From Nocardia asteroides (GTDB lineage Bacteria > Actinomycetota > Actinomycetes > Mycobacteriales > Mycobacteriaceae): DNA of 64,000 bases. The position numbers were made by a program, and so were the translations under genes. Shown here one piece after another: positions 56,022 through 64,000 of this stretch. The stretch is from the NCBI RefSeq assembly GCF_021183625.1, contig NZ_CP089214.1, positions 2,480,001 through 2,544,000 on the forward strand, read 5' to 3'. The notes below the pieces were generated by a model that saw only the letters and a list, made by a program, of their open reading frames with translations, was not told the origin of the DNA and ran no database searches. Positions within the stretch are counted from its first letter, which is position 1; every line of letters begins with the position of its first letter.

Positions 56022-57056
56022 TCAGCCGCAGTTCGGGGTCTCGCGGCCCGCGGCGATGTCGGCGAGCGACTGGACGGCGCCGTTCAGCGTCTCCACCTTG
56101 ACCAGCCGCAGCCCCTCGGGGGTGCGCTGCCTGGCCTCCGCGCAGTTGGCGGCGGGGACAAGGAAGGTCTCGGCGCCCTCGTCCGCGGCGGCCATCATCT
56201 TGTACTGGATGCCGCCGATGGGGCCGACCGCGCCCGCCTGGTCGATGGTGCCGGTGCCCGCGACGAAGCGGCCGTTGTCCAGCTCGCCGGGCGAGAGCTT
56301 GTCGATCAGCGCGAGGCTGAACATCAGCCCGGCGGACGGGCCGCCGATGTCAGCGAGGTTGAAGGTCACCTGCAGCGGCGGGCGCGCGCCCTCGGTCGGG
56401 GTGATCCCGAGGTACCCCTTGGCGGCGTCGTCCGGGCGCGAGCCGAGCGTGACCGAAAGCGTCTGCTCGGCGGCCTCCCGCCGCACGACCAGGCTCAGCA
56501 CGTCGCCCGGCTTGCGTGCGGAGACCGCGTCCACCACGCCCTTGGGCGCGGTGATCGGCGTGCCGTCGATGCTGACGATCTCGTCACCGGGCCGCAGCAC
56601 CCCGTTGGCCGGGCCGTCCTCGCCGACCTCGCCGATCAGCACCACGGTCGGCAGGTTCAGGAAGTGCAGCGCCGCCACCTCGGCCGAGGCCTCGGAGTTC
56701 TCGAATTCCTGCTGGTTGGAGCGGTCGATCTCCTCGCGCGGCACGCCGGGCGGGTAGACCTCGGCGCGCGGGACCAGGCCGTGCTCGCCGCTGACCCAGA
56801 AGCCGAACGCCTCGAAGATATTGAGCCGGTCGCGCACCGACACCGTGGTCATGTTCAGGTTGCCCGAGGTCGGATCCACCTCGGCGCCCTGCACATCCAC
56901 CACCTGCTTGCCGTCCACCTCGCCGAGGGTGTTGAAGGTGGGGCCGGGCCCGAGCGCGACGAACGGCACCGTGCAGACACTGCCGGCGAGCCCGAGCACG
57001 AGGACGGGGACGAGCGCGGCCAGCAGAGTGAGGATGCGGCGATTCACCCGGCCCAC
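56022..57056 (-). CDS. Membrane-anchored PDZ and Lon-like (S16) protease
   Basis: 344 residues. A transmembrane anchor (about 8-30, ILTLLAALVPVLVLGLAGSV) is followed by an extracellular part. A PDZ domain (about 155-225) contains GVLRPGDEIVSIDGTPI. The S16 peptidase domain carries the catalytic Ser in GGPSAGLMFSLALIDKL and the catalytic Lys in GAVGPIGGIQYKMMAA, so it is probably active. It has no ATPase part. Rv3194c is the counterpart. GTG 57056 gives the family length; GTG 57047 is also possible. Divergent from the hydrolase gene. Confidence 0.9.
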   Translation of the reverse strand: MGRVNRRILTLLAALVPVLVLGLAGSVCTVPFVALGPGPTFNTLGEVDGKQVVDVQGAEVDPTSGNLNMTTVSVRDRLNIFEAFGFWVSGEHGLVPRAEVYPPGVPREEIDRSNQQEFENSEASAEVAALHFLNLPTVVLIGEVGEDGPANGVLRPGDEIVSIDGTPITAPKGVVDAVSARKPGDVLSLVVRREAAEQTLSVTLGSRPDDAAKGYLGITPTEGARPPLQVTFNLADIGGPSAGLMFSLALIDKLSPGELDNGRFVAGTGTIDQAGAVGPIGGIQYKMMAAADEGAETFLVPAANCAEARQRTPEGLRLVKVETLNGAVQSLADIAAGRETPNCG

Positions 57057-57152
57057 AGTAATGAGCGGCGGGCACGCCGCTCGGCACCGGCCCGCCGCGA
57101 TTTCGCGCTGCGCGAACACAGAGGTGGGGGAGGTTCCGCGTACCGTTGGGGC

Positions 57153-58643
57153 ATGAGTGACACCCCGTTCGGCTTCTCGAACCGCGACGACGACGAGGAA
57201 AAGCGCGGCGACGAGCCCGGTGCCGGCAAGAGCGGCGATCCGGCGGGCGGCGCCCCGTTCGGCGCCGCGGGCAACCCCTTCGGCGGCGGCGCGGGCAACC
57301 CGTTCGGCTTCCTCTTCGGCGGCGCGGGCCCGGCCGGGGCAGGCGCGCCCGGCGCGGTCCCCGGCTTCGATCCGGCGCAGCTCGGGCAGATGTTCACCCA
57401 GCTCGGCCAGATGTTCAGCGGCGCGGGCACGCAGCCGGGCAGCGGCTCCGGCCCGGTGAACTACGACGTCGCCAAGCGGCTGGCCCGCCAGCAGCTCGGC
57501 ACCGCCGGCAACCCGGTCTCCGAGCAGCAGAAGAAGGCCGTCGCGGACGCCGCGCACCTGGCCGAGCTCTGGCTCGACGGCGCGACAACGCTGCCCGCGG
57601 GCGCGACCCGCACCGTGGCCTGGACCGCGACCGAGTGGATCGAGCAGACCCTGCCGACCTGGCAGCGGCTCTGCGATCCGGTCGCCGAGCAGCTCGGCGG
57701 CATGTGGAGCAGCCAGCTACCGGAGGAGGCCAAGCAGTTCGCCGGGCCGCTGCTCGGCATGATGACGCAGATGGGCGGCATGGCCTTCGGCTCGCAGCTC
57801 GGGCAGGCGCTCGGCCAGCTGGCCAAGGAGGTGCTGACCGCCACCGACATCGGGCTGCCGCTCGGCTCGGACGGCACCGCCGCGCTGCTGCCGGCCGCCG
57901 TCGCCGAGTTCAGTGCCGGGCTCGAGCAGCCGGAGAGCGAGATCCTGGTCTTCCTCGCCGCCCGCGAGGCCGCGCACCAGCGGCTCTTCGCGCACGTCCC
58001 CTGGCTGCGCCAGCAGGTGCTCGGCGCGGTGGAGAGCTATGCGCGCGGCATCAGGATGGATTTCTCCGCGCTGGAGCAGGCCGCGCAGAACCTCGACCCG
58101 ATGGCGCTGGCCGACCCGTCCAAGCTGGAGGAGATCCTCGCCGCGGGCGCCTTCGAGCCGCAGACGACGCCGGAGCAGAAGCAGGCGCTGGAGCGGCTGG
58201 AGACGCTGCTCGCCCTGATCGAGGGCTGGGTCCAGGTTGTGGTCGCCGAGGCGCTCGGCGACCGGCTGCCCGGCGCGGGCGCGCTGGCCGAGACGCTGCG
58301 GCGCAGGCGCGCCACCGGCGGCCCGGCCGAGCAGACCTTCGCCACCCTGGTCGGGCTGGAGCTGCGGCCGCGCAAGCTGCGCGAGGCCGCGGTGCTCTGG
58401 CAGCGGCTCACCGACGACGCCGGGGTCGACGCCCGCGACGGGGTCTGGGCGCACCCGGATCTGCTGCCCGGCTCGGACGATCTGGACGATCCGGCCGGCT
58501 TCATCGACGGCGTGCTCGGCGGCACCGCCTCCAGCTTCGACGACCCGCTCGCGCAGCTCGCCGCTACCGAGGAGCGCGAGCGCAGGGAGCAGGCGGAATC
58601 CCAGGGTGAGCCGGACCGCGACGACGAGTCCGGCAAGTCCTGA
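57153..58643 (+). CDS. Zinc-dependent metalloprotease-like hydrolase family
   Basis: 496 residues. A Gly/Phe-rich N-terminus (about 100 residues) precedes the helical domain. The motif LAAREAAHQRLFAHVPWL occupies the place of the HExxH-like zinc motif of the TIGR03624 putative hydrolases (Rv3195 type). Conserved regions such as GLELRPRKLREAAVLWQRL and VWAHPDLLPGSDDLDDP close the protein. The ATG at 57153 has GGGG before it. This is a conserved actinobacterial core gene near the Lon-like gene; the reaction is unknown. Confidence 0.85.
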   Translation: MSDTPFGFSNRDDDEEKRGDEPGAGKSGDPAGGAPFGAAGNPFGGGAGNPFGFLFGGAGPAGAGAPGAVPGFDPAQLGQMFTQLGQMFSGAGTQPGSGSGPVNYDVAKRLARQQLGTAGNPVSEQQKKAVADAAHLAELWLDGATTLPAGATRTVAWTATEWIEQTLPTWQRLCDPVAEQLGGMWSSQLPEEAKQFAGPLLGMMTQMGGMAFGSQLGQALGQLAKEVLTATDIGLPLGSDGTAALLPAAVAEFSAGLEQPESEILVFLAAREAAHQRLFAHVPWLRQQVLGAVESYARGIRMDFSALEQAAQNLDPMALADPSKLEEILAAGAFEPQTTPEQKQALERLETLLALIEGWVQVVVAEALGDRLPGAGALAETLRRRRATGGPAEQTFATLVGLELRPRKLREAAVLWQRLTDDAGVDARDGVWAHPDLLPGSDDLDDPAGFIDGVLGGTASSFDDPLAQLAATEERERREQAESQGEPDRDDESGKS

Positions 58644-58732
58644 GCGAATGCCCCTGTGAACAGGGGAGATCCTGTGGATAACTCGCGCTCGCCGGCACCC
58701 GGCCGGACCGCGGAGTGGCAATACTGCGACCC

Positions 58733-59593
58733 ATGACGCCACGACCGCGAGGACCCCTGCTACAGCCGGGGGTCGCCATCCTGGTACGCCCCTCCGGGTC
58801 GATCCAGCTCGGCTGGGATCCCGAACGCGCCGTCGTGCTGCGCCCGCCCGGCCTCGACCCCGCCGTCGTCGAGCGCTTCCTGCGCACGCTGGACGGACTG
58901 CAGACCCGGCCGCAGGTGCTCTGGCGGGCAGGCGAGCTCGGGCTCCGGCCGGAGCAGGCGGACGCCCTGCTCGACGCGGTGCAGCACGCCGGGCTGCTAC
59001 TCCTCCCCGCCGACGGCCCCGCCCTGGTCCGCAGCGTGCGGGTGCACGGCCGCGGCCCGCTCACCGACCGGGTGCTGGACTGGTTGCGCGCCGAAGGCGT
59101 CGAGCCGGCCCGCTCGCCCGGCGGCTACCGCCGCGGTGAGGTGCGGGGCTGGCGCGAGGACCTGGTGATCCTCACCGACACCCTGGTCGTCGACCCGCGG
59201 CTCGGCGCCGAGCTGGTGCTGGCCAGGATCGCGCACCTGCCGGTCCGGATCCGGGACGGCCGCGGGGTCGTCGGGCCGCTGGTGCTGCCCGGCGCGACCA
59301 GCTGCCTGCGCTGCGCCGACCTGACCCGCAGCAGCGGCGACGCCGAGTGGCCGCACCTGGCCGCGCAGCTACTGGACCGGGTCGGCGCGGCCTCGCCCGC
59401 CATGGTCGTGCGGACCAGCGCGCTCGCGCTGACCGAGCTGGAGGCGATCTTCGCATGTTCCGCGCGCCGCGAGCCGGAGACGCTCGACGCGACGCTGGAG
59501 CCGGATCCCGATTCGCACGCGGTACACAGCAGGCGGTGGCCGGCGCACCCGGACTGCGGCTGCCGGCTCGTCGCGGCAGGTCCGGCCGCATGA
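58733..59593 (+). CDS. TOMM leader-binding / cyclodehydratase-like docking protein
   Basis: 286 residues. The N-terminal part (residues 1-90) looks like a winged-helix peptide-binding module (GSIQLGWDPERAVVLRPPGLDPAVVERFLRTLDG). The C-terminal half is a reduced E1/ThiF-like fold, with VGPLVLPGATSCLRCADLTRSSGDAEWPHLAAQLL and a Cys pattern like TOMM cyclodehydratase C-proteins. No YcaO gene or precursor peptide is near, so it is an orphan. Rv3196 occupies a similar position in M. tuberculosis, as I recall. ATG 58733 is preferred over GTG 58715. Confidence 0.7.
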   Translation: MTPRPRGPLLQPGVAILVRPSGSIQLGWDPERAVVLRPPGLDPAVVERFLRTLDGLQTRPQVLWRAGELGLRPEQADALLDAVQHAGLLLLPADGPALVRSVRVHGRGPLTDRVLDWLRAEGVEPARSPGGYRRGEVRGWREDLVILTDTLVVDPRLGAELVLARIAHLPVRIRDGRGVVGPLVLPGATSCLRCADLTRSSGDAEWPHLAAQLLDRVGAASPAMVVRTSALALTELEAIFACSARREPETLDATLEPDPDSHAVHSRRWPAHPDCGCRLVAAGPAA

Positions 59594-59664
59594 GCTCGAG
59601 GCCGGATCGGGGGTGTGGCGCACAGACCACTGATTTTCATGGCACTGCAGGGGAGGTTTCGGCC

Positions 59665-61020
59665 ATGATGGGAACTGTGTCCGACATTGCGCGCCGCAGC
59701 TCATCCCGCAACGCGAAGTTAGCCAAGATTCCACTCGGGATCGCCGGCCGCGCCGCCATGGGGTTCGGCAGGCGGCTGGCGGGCGGGGATCGCACCGAGA
59801 TCAGCGCCGACCTGAACCAGAAGGCGGCCGAGCAGCTGTTCTCGGTCCTCGGCGAGCTCAAGGGCGGCGCCATGAAGTTCGGCCAGGCGCTGAGCGTCAT
59901 GGAGGCGGCGGTCCCCGAGGAGTTCGGCGAGCACTACCGCGAGGCGCTGACCAAGCTGCAGGCCGCGGCACCGCCGATGCCGACCGCCACCGTGCACCGG
60001 GTGCTCGACCAGCAGCTCGGCACCCGCTGGCGGGAGCGGTTCAGCGAGTTCGACGACGAGCCGACGGCGTCGGCGAGCATCGGGCAGGTGCACCGCGCGG
60101 TCTGGTCGGACGGCCGCCAGGTCGCGGTGAAGGTGCAGTATCCCGGCGCCGACGAGGCGCTGCGCGCCGACCTCAAGACGCTCTCCCGGATGTCGGGGCT
60201 GTTCGCCTCGGTCATCCCCGGCGCGGACGTCAAACCCCTGCTCGCCGAGATCACCGAGCGCACCGAGGAGGAGCTGGACTACCGGAACGAGGCCGGGCAC
60301 CAGCGCGCCTTCGCGAAGGCGTTCGCGGACCACCCGGACTACGTGATCCCGAAAGTTGTCGCGGGTTCGCCGAAGGTGATCGTGACCGAGTGGGTCACCG
60401 GCACCCCGCTCTCCGGCATCATCCGCACGGGCGCCGAGGATCCGGACGGCACGGTGGAGCTGCGCAACCGGGTGGCGGCGCTGCTCGGCGCCTTCCACTT
60501 CTCCTCGCCGAGGCGGGCCGGGCTGCTGCACGCCGATCCGCACCCGGGCAACTTCATGATGCTGCCGGACGGCAGGCTCGCGGTGATCGACTTCGGCGCC
60601 TGCGCCCCGCTGCCGAACGGCTTCCCGCCGGAGCTCGGCCGGATGCTGGCGCTCTCGGTGTCGGAGCGGTACGAGGAGCTGACCGCGCTCATGCACGACA
60701 ACGGCTGGGTGATTCCCGGCCGCACGGTGACCGACCGGGAGATCGCCGACTACCTGCGCCCGTTCACCGACCCGATCAAGACCGACTCGTTCCACTTCAC
60801 CCGGCGGTGGATGCAGCGGGTGGCGGGCAAGGCGACCGACATCTCCAGCTCGGAGATGAAAACCGCACGGGCGCTGCAACTCCCGGCGGAGTACGTGATG
60901 ATCTTCCGGGTTCTCGGCGGCTCGATCGGGATCCTGGCCCAGCTCGACGCCGAGCTGCCCTTCATGCAGCTGGCCCGGGAGTGGCTGCCGGGCTTCACCG
61001 AGGAATCGTCGCTGCGCTGA
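59665..61020 (+). CDS. ABC1/AarF-family atypical kinase
   Basis: 451 residues. The ABC1 signature KxGQ is in GGAMKFGQALSVMEAAVPEEFGEHYREALTKLQ. The Ala-rich loop is TASASIGQVHRA, the ATP Lys is VAVKVQYPG, the ExD motif is EITERTEEELDYRNEA, and the catalytic loop HADPHPGNF is followed by VIDFGA. UbiB/ABC1 kinases support lipid or quinone metabolism; the exact target is not known here. ATG 59665 and 59668 are both possible; GGGGAGG lies upstream. Position before whiB7 matches Rv3197. Confidence 0.9.
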   Translation: MMGTVSDIARRSSSRNAKLAKIPLGIAGRAAMGFGRRLAGGDRTEISADLNQKAAEQLFSVLGELKGGAMKFGQALSVMEAAVPEEFGEHYREALTKLQAAAPPMPTATVHRVLDQQLGTRWRERFSEFDDEPTASASIGQVHRAVWSDGRQVAVKVQYPGADEALRADLKTLSRMSGLFASVIPGADVKPLLAEITERTEEELDYRNEAGHQRAFAKAFADHPDYVIPKVVAGSPKVIVTEWVTGTPLSGIIRTGAEDPDGTVELRNRVAALLGAFHFSSPRRAGLLHADPHPGNFMMLPDGRLAVIDFGACAPLPNGFPPELGRMLALSVSERYEELTALMHDNGWVIPGRTVTDREIADYLRPFTDPIKTDSFHFTRRWMQRVAGKATDISSSEMKTARALQLPAEYVMIFRVLGGSIGILAQLDAELPFMQLAREWLPGFTEESSLR

Positions 61021-61092
61021 CCCCGTCAACCAACGAACCGCCCACCGGAAAACGGTGAGCGGTTCGTCGGCGGACAGTCGGGAAGCCGGGCC

Positions 61093-61413
61093 TCATGCCG
61101 GGATCGCGACCTTACGCGGCCGGCCACGCGGCCGCTTGCGGGCGATCACGACCCCCTGATCGAAGATCTCGCCACCCCAGACCCCCCACGGCTCGCGGCG
61201 GTCGATGGCGGCGCTCAGGCAGCGCTTGCGGATCGGGCAGCTGGCGCACAGTGCCTTGGCCTCTTCCAGCTGGACCGGGCTCTCGGCGAACCACAGGTCG
61301 GGGTCGCCCGCTCGGCAGGGCAGGGCGGCCACCGCGCAGGCGCGCGGGGACTGGGCCACGGTCAGGCATGTCACGTCAGTAGCGGCCTGTGGCCATTCCT
61401 GGGCGGTGAACAC
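61093..61413 (-). CDS. whiB7: Transcriptional regulator WhiB7
   Basis: 106 residues from a GTG at 61413 with AAGGAG six bases upstream; an internal GTG at 61374 gives 93 residues and matches the start of mycobacterial WhiB7. The iron-sulphur cysteines (LPCRAGDP, ALCASCPIRKRC), the turn GVWGGEIFDQG and the AT-hook RKRPRGRPRK are all present. WhiB7 switches on intrinsic resistance to ribosome-targeting drugs and binds the sigma-A region. It lies between the ABC1 kinase and uvrD2, as in mycobacteria. The leader holds a hairpin. Confidence 0.93.
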   Translation of the reverse strand: MFTAQEWPQAATDVTCLTVAQSPRACAVAALPCRAGDPDLWFAESPVQLEEAKALCASCPIRKRCLSAAIDRREPWGVWGGEIFDQGVVIARKRPRGRPRKVAIPA

Positions 61414-61497
61414 GTCGTTCTCCTTCAGCTCGTTGCAGCGGTTCGGGTGTTCGGTGCGAAACCGGTGCCACTGCGGCTGAAAGAGCCGGAGAATACT

Positions 61498-61529
61498 GGC
61501 CACGATTTCGCGCTGTGCGATCCGTGGCC
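61498..61529 (-). promoter_or_regulatory. whiB7: Hairpin in the whiB7 leader
   Basis: A stem with seven-base arms (GGCCACG at 61498-61504 and CGTGGCC at 61523-61529) encloses a smaller TCGC/GCGA stem. It lies about 85 bases before the whiB7 start. Mycobacterial whiB7 leaders hold an attenuator controlled by a short upstream ORF; this hairpin may play that part. Confidence 0.45.
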
Positions 61530-61549
61530 AGGAGGTCGGGGAGAATTCC

Positions 61550-61885
61550 CTACCTAGGTCGACATCTCTGTCGAATCCTGATCACGGACGCTGGGTGTGC
61601 ATTGCGGAGGCGTGCTGCCGCATTGCCGAGCTCCTCGGCGAATGCGGGCTGCCAGCCTGCACTGGGCTTGTCCTGCGAGATGGCGTAGACGGGCAGTCGC
61701 GTGCCGTGCGAATCGCAGACCTGCGCATTGCCGCCGCCGATACCGGACAGACCGATCCCCTGCACGGCGAGGATCCCCCGGGAGGCCGACATGGCTTTGC
61801 CCATCGCGCCGTCGACGCGCACGGCTTCGCCACCGCGCGGTGCGGTGCCGGTCCCGGTGCTGCCGAAGATCGTGATGTTGTCCAC
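61550..61885 (-). CDS. Hypothetical protein, 111 aa, upstream of whiB7
   Basis: A GTG at 61885 with AGGAGGGAGG about seven bases upstream opens this frame. It begins DNITIFGSTGTGTAPRGG and contains QGIGLSGIGGGNAQVCDSHG and VYAISQDKPSAGWQPAFAEELGNAAARLRN. The start looks like a glutaredoxin strand, but there is no CxxC, so it is not mycoredoxin. Good ribosome site and coding-like third positions support a gene, but the region may instead be part of the long whiB7 leader. Confidence 0.45.
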   Translation of the reverse strand: MDNITIFGSTGTGTAPRGGEAVRVDGAMGKAMSASRGILAVQGIGLSGIGGGNAQVCDSHGTRLPVYAISQDKPSAGWQPAFAEELGNAAARLRNAHPASVIRIRQRCRPR

Positions 61886-62019
61886 TGGTCTGCCTCCCTC
61901 CTGTACTCGTCGGATGTCGTGTTCGGTGTTCACCGGGTACGAGCCCGGCCAGGTGCGCGCGGGAGAGACCTCCCGTTGCGCGCTTCTCACCTTAAAGGTG
62001 CGCCCCATAACGCCACAAC

Positions 62020-64000
62020 CTATTTTCTACCTGCAGTTTCAGGGGCGTTCGCCGGCTCGGCGGGAGTGGTATGGCGGCGCCGCGAGCGCACGATCGCGAG
62101 CACGTCGGCGCCGTACTGCTCGAGCTTGCCGGCGCCGACGCCGGCGATGCTCGCCAGCGCGGCGTCGTCGGCGGGCAGCTGCTCGGCGATGGCGGTGAGC
62201 GTGAGATCGGTGAAGACGGTGAACTCGCGCACCCGCATGGCCTCGGCCTTCTCCCCGCGCCAGTCCCGCAGCGCGCCGAGGAGCGCCTGGTCGAGCTCGG
62301 CCGGGCAGCGCCTGCAGCGGCCGAGCATGGTGGCGTAGGTGCCGATCAGCGGCTTGGCGCAGACCCGGCAGAGCGGGCGCTCGGTGGAGCGCGCCGGCGC
62401 CGCCGCCGCGGCGATCCGCGAGGCGGGCGATTCGTCGGGGACCAGGCCGTTGAGAAAGCGGGAGCGGCGGCGATTGCGCCTGCCGCCGGTGTTGCGGGCC
62501 AGCGCCCACGACAGCCGCAGGTGCTCGCGGGCGCGGGTGACGCCGACGTAGAGCAGCCTGCGCTCCTCCTCCAGCTGGTGCTGGTCGGAGACCGCGCCGT
62601 CGTCGCCGAGCACGTGCCCGATCGGCAGCGTGCCGTCGGTCAGCCCGACGAGGAAGACGGCGTCCCACTCCAGCCCCTTGGCGGCGTGCAGCGAGGCCAG
62701 CGTGACGCCCTGCACGGTGGGCGGGTGCCTGGCCTCGGAGCGGGCGGCCAGCTCGCGGAGCAACCCGGCCGCGTCCAGCTCGGGATCGTGCGTGACCAGC
62801 TCGTCGACCAGCCCGGCCAGCGCGGAGAGCCCGGACCAGCGCTCCCGCATGGTCGCCCCCGCCGGCTCCTCGGCGGTGAGCCCGATACCGGCCAGCTCGG
62901 CCCTGGTCAGGGTGGCCAGTCCGGCTCCGCTGCGGGATTCCGCAGGCAGGTCGTCGCGCCCGAAGGCCCGGCGCAGCGCCGAGACGCCCTGCTTGATCTC
63001 GGCCCTGGCGAAGAACGCCTCGCCGCCGCGCACCTGGTAGGCGATGCCGAGCGCGCCGAGCGCCTCCTCGTACGCCGCGGACTGGGCGTTGATCCGGAAG
63101 AGCACCGCGATCTCGGCCGCCGGGGTACCCGCCGCGATCAGCCGCTCGATCTCCTTCGCCACCGCGGCGGCCTCGGCCGGGGCGTCGTCGTACTCGGCGA
63201 AGACCGGCTCCGGGCCGTCCGCGCGCTGGCCGATGAGCTGCAGCCTGGTGCCCGCGATCCGGCCGCGGGCGGCGCCGATCACCCGGTTCGCCAGCGACAC
63301 CACCTGCGGGGTCGAGCGGTAGTCGCGCTCCAGCCGGACCACGGTGGCCTCCGGGAAGCGCCGGGAGAAGTCGAGCAGGTAGCGCGGGCTGGCGCCGGTG
63401 AAGGAGTAGATGGTCTGGTTGGCGTCGCCGACGACGGTGAGGTCGTCGCGCTCGCCGAGCCAGGCGTCGAGCACCCGCTGCTGCAGCGGGGTGACGTCCT
63501 GGTACTCGTCCACCACGAAGCTGCGGTAGCGCTCGCGGAACTCGTGGGCCACCGACGGGTAGTCCTCCAGCGCGGCCGCGGTGTGCAGCAGCAGGTCGTC
63601 GAAATCGAGCAGCATGCCGTCGGCGGAGGACTTGGCGGTCTCGTAGGCGTCGTAGACCCTGGCCACCCGCAGCGCCTCGCGGGGGGTGTCGCGGCGGCGC
63701 TCGGCGACCGCGGCCGGGTAGTCCTCCGGCGCGATCAGCGAGGCCTTCGCCCACTCGATCTCGCTCAGCAGGTCGCGCACGCTCTCCACGTCCGAGGGCA
63801 GCCCCTCGGCGTGCGCGGCCTTCGCGACCAGCGGGAACTTGTTGTCGATGAGCCGCCACGGCACGTCGCCGACGATCTGCGGCCAGAAGTAGCGCAGCTG
63901 CCGCAGCGCGGCGGCGTGGAAGGTGCGGGCCTGCACCCGGCCCGCGTCGCCGCCGAGCCCGAGGCCGCGCAGCCGCCCGCGCAGCTCCCCCGCCGCCCGC
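62020..64000 (-). CDS. uvrD2: ATP-dependent DNA helicase UvrD2 (5' end beyond the window)
   Basis: About 660 residues are visible; the reading frame runs off the right edge, so the N-terminus with Walker A lies outside. Visible superfamily I motifs: [36 protein letters not shown] (motif II), [16 protein letters not shown] (III), [15 protein letters not shown] (IV), [21 protein letters not shown] (V) and [15 protein letters not shown] (VI). The C-terminus has a four-Cys zinc module (CRVCAKP, GRCRRC) and an HRDC domain, the features that set UvrD2 apart from UvrD1. It is essential in mycobacteria. Confidence 0.93.
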   Translation of the reverse strand, partial: RAAGELRGRLRGLGLGGDAGRVQARTFHAAALRQLRYFWPQIVGDVPWRLIDNKFPLVAKAAHAEGLPSDVESVRDLLSEIEWAKASLIAPEDYPAAVAERRRDTPREALRVARVYDAYETAKSSADGMLLDFDDLLLHTAAALEDYPSVAHEFRERYRSFVVDEYQDVTPLQQRVLDAWLGERDDLTVVGDANQTIYSFTGASPRYLLDFSRRFPEATVVRLERDYRSTPQVVSLANRVIGAARGRIAGTRLQLIGQRADGPEPVFAEYDDAPAEAAAVAKEIERLIAAGTPAAEIAVLFRINAQSAAYEEALGALGIAYQVRGGEAFFARAEIKQGVSALRRAFGRDDLPAESRSGAGLATLTRAELAGIGLTAEEPAGATMRERWSGLSALAGLVDELVTHDPELDAAGLLRELAARSEARHPPTVQGVTLASLHAAKGLEWDAVFLVGLTDGTLPIGHVLGDDGAVSDQHQLEEERRLLYVGVTRAREHLRLSWALARNTGGRRNRRRSRFLNGLVPDESPASRIAAAAAPARSTERPLCRVCAKPLIGTYATMLGRCRRCPAELDQALLGALRDWRGEKAEAMRVREFTVFTDLTLTAIAEQLPADDAALASIAGVGAGKLEQYGADVLAIVRSRRRHTTPAEPANAPETAGRK

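Noticed and set aside
61550..61885. Mycoredoxin or glutaredoxin gene next to whiB7
   Set aside because: The start DNITIFGST is reminiscent, but there is no CxxC active site and the rest does not fit the fold.
61595..62338. Plus-strand frame of 247 codons between whiB7 and uvrD2
   Set aside because: It runs into the antisense of uvrD2, lacks a ribosome site and changes into low complexity.

Overview
The window comes from a high-GC mycolic-acid actinobacterium, most likely Nocardia or a close relative (inference). Three blocks keep the gene order I know from Mycobacterium tuberculosis: smpB-ftsX-ftsE-mscS-prfB (Rv3100c-Rv3105c), hisN-fadE24-fadE23 (Rv3137, Rv3139, Rv3140) and UPF0182-Lon-like-hydrolase-ABC1-whiB7-uvrD2 (Rv3193c-Rv3198c). 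A resuscitation-promoting factor, a mycofactocin-type SDR, a KstR-like operator and the tmRNA tag type agree with this.

Layout. 1-6340 is visibly AT-richer and looks acquired. It holds a four-gene minus-strand operon (winged-helix-like protein, PD-(D/E)XK-like nuclease candidate, membrane GAF protein, membrane protein running off the left edge) divergent from a membrane KAP-like P-loop NTPase. An IS5-type element (6556-7418) and then the tmRNA gene ssrA (7499-7867) follow; ssrA is a classic island integration site. 7915-15583 is core: smpB, a Tat-exported phosphatase, recQ, ftsX, ftsE, a 51-residue membrane protein, mscS and prfB. 15898-18457 is a tightly overlapping three-gene cassette (AAA ATPase with DUF3696 features, PIN-like nuclease, RNA ligase), inserted between prfB and hisN. 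It is the best candidate for an undescribed RNA-targeting defence or repair system.

18544-29208 holds hisN, fadE24-fadE23 behind two palindromic operators, secreted proteins, two tandem acyl-CoA ligases and a TerD protein. 29300-34285 holds a membrane protein, a PepSY transporter-like protein, an SRPBCC protein and a sodium:solute symporter with a small partner. 34546-37246 is an operon of pyruvoyl-dependent arginine decarboxylase, a GNAT-like protein and a diguanylate cyclase. 37243-42005 holds a DUF6319 protein, a DoxX protein with a long 11-residue repeat tail, a STAS protein and an SDR.

42006-46355 looks like a light-response cluster: photolyase, lipocalin, a MerR/B12-binding regulator and a TIGR01777-type epimerase. 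Next come an NTF2-like gene just after a KstR-type operator, an AurF-like oxygenase, an Old Yellow Enzyme, secreted and small proteins, initiator tRNA-Met, and an rpf gene with a structured leader. 52254-64000 is conserved core: UPF0182, PPA1309, Lon-like protease, zinc hydrolase family, TOMM-docking-like protein, ABC1 kinase, whiB7 and uvrD2 (5' end beyond the window).

Gene identities rest on motifs and neighbourhood as read by eye; no database search was run.
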